A stretch of DNA of 30,108 nt, taken from JARRON01 sp037383845. GTDB taxonomy: Bacteria > Pseudomonadota > Gammaproteobacteria > Steroidobacterales > XN24. Both the position numbers and the translations under genes were made by a program. The stretch spans positions 1 through 30,108 of the forward strand of contig JARRON010000025.1 of the NCBI GenBank assembly GCA_037383845.1, written 5' to 3'. The stretch's first letter is position 1; every line of letters begins with the position of its first letter. Shown here in pieces: positions 29,650 through 30,108 of the stretch. The notes beneath the pieces are model-generated. The model was given only the letters and a program-made list of their open reading frames with translations. It ran no database searches and had not been told where the DNA came from.

Positions 29650-30108
29650 GGCCGGGCGCGGGCAGGGTCCAGCGATAGCCACGCCCGCGGAGGGTCTCGA
29701 TGGGGCTCAGGGCGCCTCCCGGGTCGAGCTTGCGCCGCAGCCGGCCGACGAACACCTCGATGACGTTGGAATCCCGCTCGAAGTCCTGCTCGTAGATCCG
29801 CTCGGTGAGTTCCGCCTTTGACACGACCTCGCCGGCGCGCAGCATCAGGCACTCCAGCACGCGGTATTCGAAGCCGGTGAGTTCCACGGGGCTGCCGTCG
29901 AGCCGGACGTCCTGGGTCCGGGTGTCCAGCGTCACGGGGCCGCTCTCCAGCACGGACCGGCTCCAGCCGCCGGCGCGCCGGATCAGGGCCTGGACCCGGG
30001 CGACGAGTTCTTCCATGTGGAAGGGCTTGACCAGATAGTCATCCGCGCCGGCGCCCAGGCCATCCACCTTGTCTTCCCAGCGCCCGCGGGCGGTCAGGAT
30101 GAGAATCG
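29639..30108 (-). CDS. phoP: PhoP-like response regulator, C-terminal part
   Basis: The gene enters from the right edge with ILILTARGRWEDKVDGLGAG, then ADDYLVKPFHMEELVARVQAL. The winged-helix domain with VELTGFEYRVLECLMLRAGE, VVSKAELTERIY, SNVIEVFVGRLRRKL and IETLRGRGYRW follows. It matches E. coli PhoP closely (LTARESWQDKVEVL, YVTKPFHIEEVMARMQAL, VVSKDSLMLQLY, IDVLMGRLRKK). The phospho-acceptor aspartate and the start lie outside the window. The stop overlaps the kinase start by 11 bases, so the pair is co-translated. Confidence 0.9.
   Translation of the reverse strand, partial: ILILTARGRWEDKVDGLGAGADDYLVKPFHMEELVARVQALIRRAGGWSRSVLESGPVTLDTRTQDVRLDGSPVELTGFEYRVLECLMLRAGEVVSKAELTERIYEQDFERDSNVIEVFVGRLRRKLDPGGALSPIETLRGRGYRWTLPAPGRGD

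Noticed and set aside
1..30108. tRNA, rRNA, CRISPR arrays, insertion sequences, prophage or integration sites
   Set aside because: I found no TPsiC-like GTTCGAATC block outside coding sequence, no regularly spaced repeats, no transposase or integrase motifs, and no change in base composition that would mark an island.

Overview
The window is a GC-rich, gene-dense stretch of a bacterial chromosome. The housekeeping genes (homodimeric-type pyruvate dehydrogenase E1, PyrC, RNase T, CGFS glutaredoxin, Fe-SOD, FadE, PhoP/PhoQ) point to a gammaproteobacterium. The sortase, S9 peptidase and TolB/TPR membrane protein would suit a marine or halophilic lineage near Chromatiales or Wenzhouxiangellaceae, but that placement is inference. 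I saw no rRNA, tRNA, insertion sequence, prophage or CRISPR array. No gene-free stretch exceeds about 250 bases.

Left part (1-9.7 kb), mostly core metabolism. The 5' end of aceE runs leftwards from a leader with two mutually exclusive hairpins. Divergent from it is an overlapping run of an M17 aminopeptidase, pyrC and rnt. These converge on a leftward operon sodB - DUF1289 protein - BON lipoprotein - grxD (iron, oxidative stress and envelope). nadC and fadE follow rightwards, and fadE ends at a textbook terminator. An NnrU-family membrane protein and a large GAF-PAS-PAS-GGDEF-EAL protein are read leftwards.

Centre (12.4-19 kb), the most distinctive part. Five rightward genes joined by ATGA overlaps encode a thermostable-hemolysin-family protein, an AMP-binding (acyl ligase-like) protein, a heme-oxygenase-like diiron oxidase (HDO/UndA-like), a short-chain dehydrogenase and an exported TPR protein. 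An OmpR-family response regulator and its sensor kinase follow directly. A GTTAAG-N5-GCTAAG direct repeat, matching the half-site spacing of PmrA/QseB-type boxes, lies just before the first gene. A 10-bp hairpin covers the ribosome binding site of the regulator. My reading is a two-component-controlled pathway that makes or modifies a fatty-acid-derived product. The product is not deducible from sequence, and the ligase lacks the usual A10 lysine.

Right part (19-30 kb), membrane and envelope functions. It holds a tiny basic ORF, a host-attachment-family protein and a sterol-desaturase-family membrane oxygenase. A leftward group follows: a DUF2238 membrane protein, a secreted unknown, a two-helix mini-protein, a sortase and a Kv-type channel with a C-terminal zinc ribbon. 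Beyond these come a small CPHC protein with an unusual in-frame continuation after its TGA, a secreted S9 prolyl-oligopeptidase-type enzyme, a divergent TolB/TPR membrane protein, and phoQ/phoP-like genes cut by the right edge.
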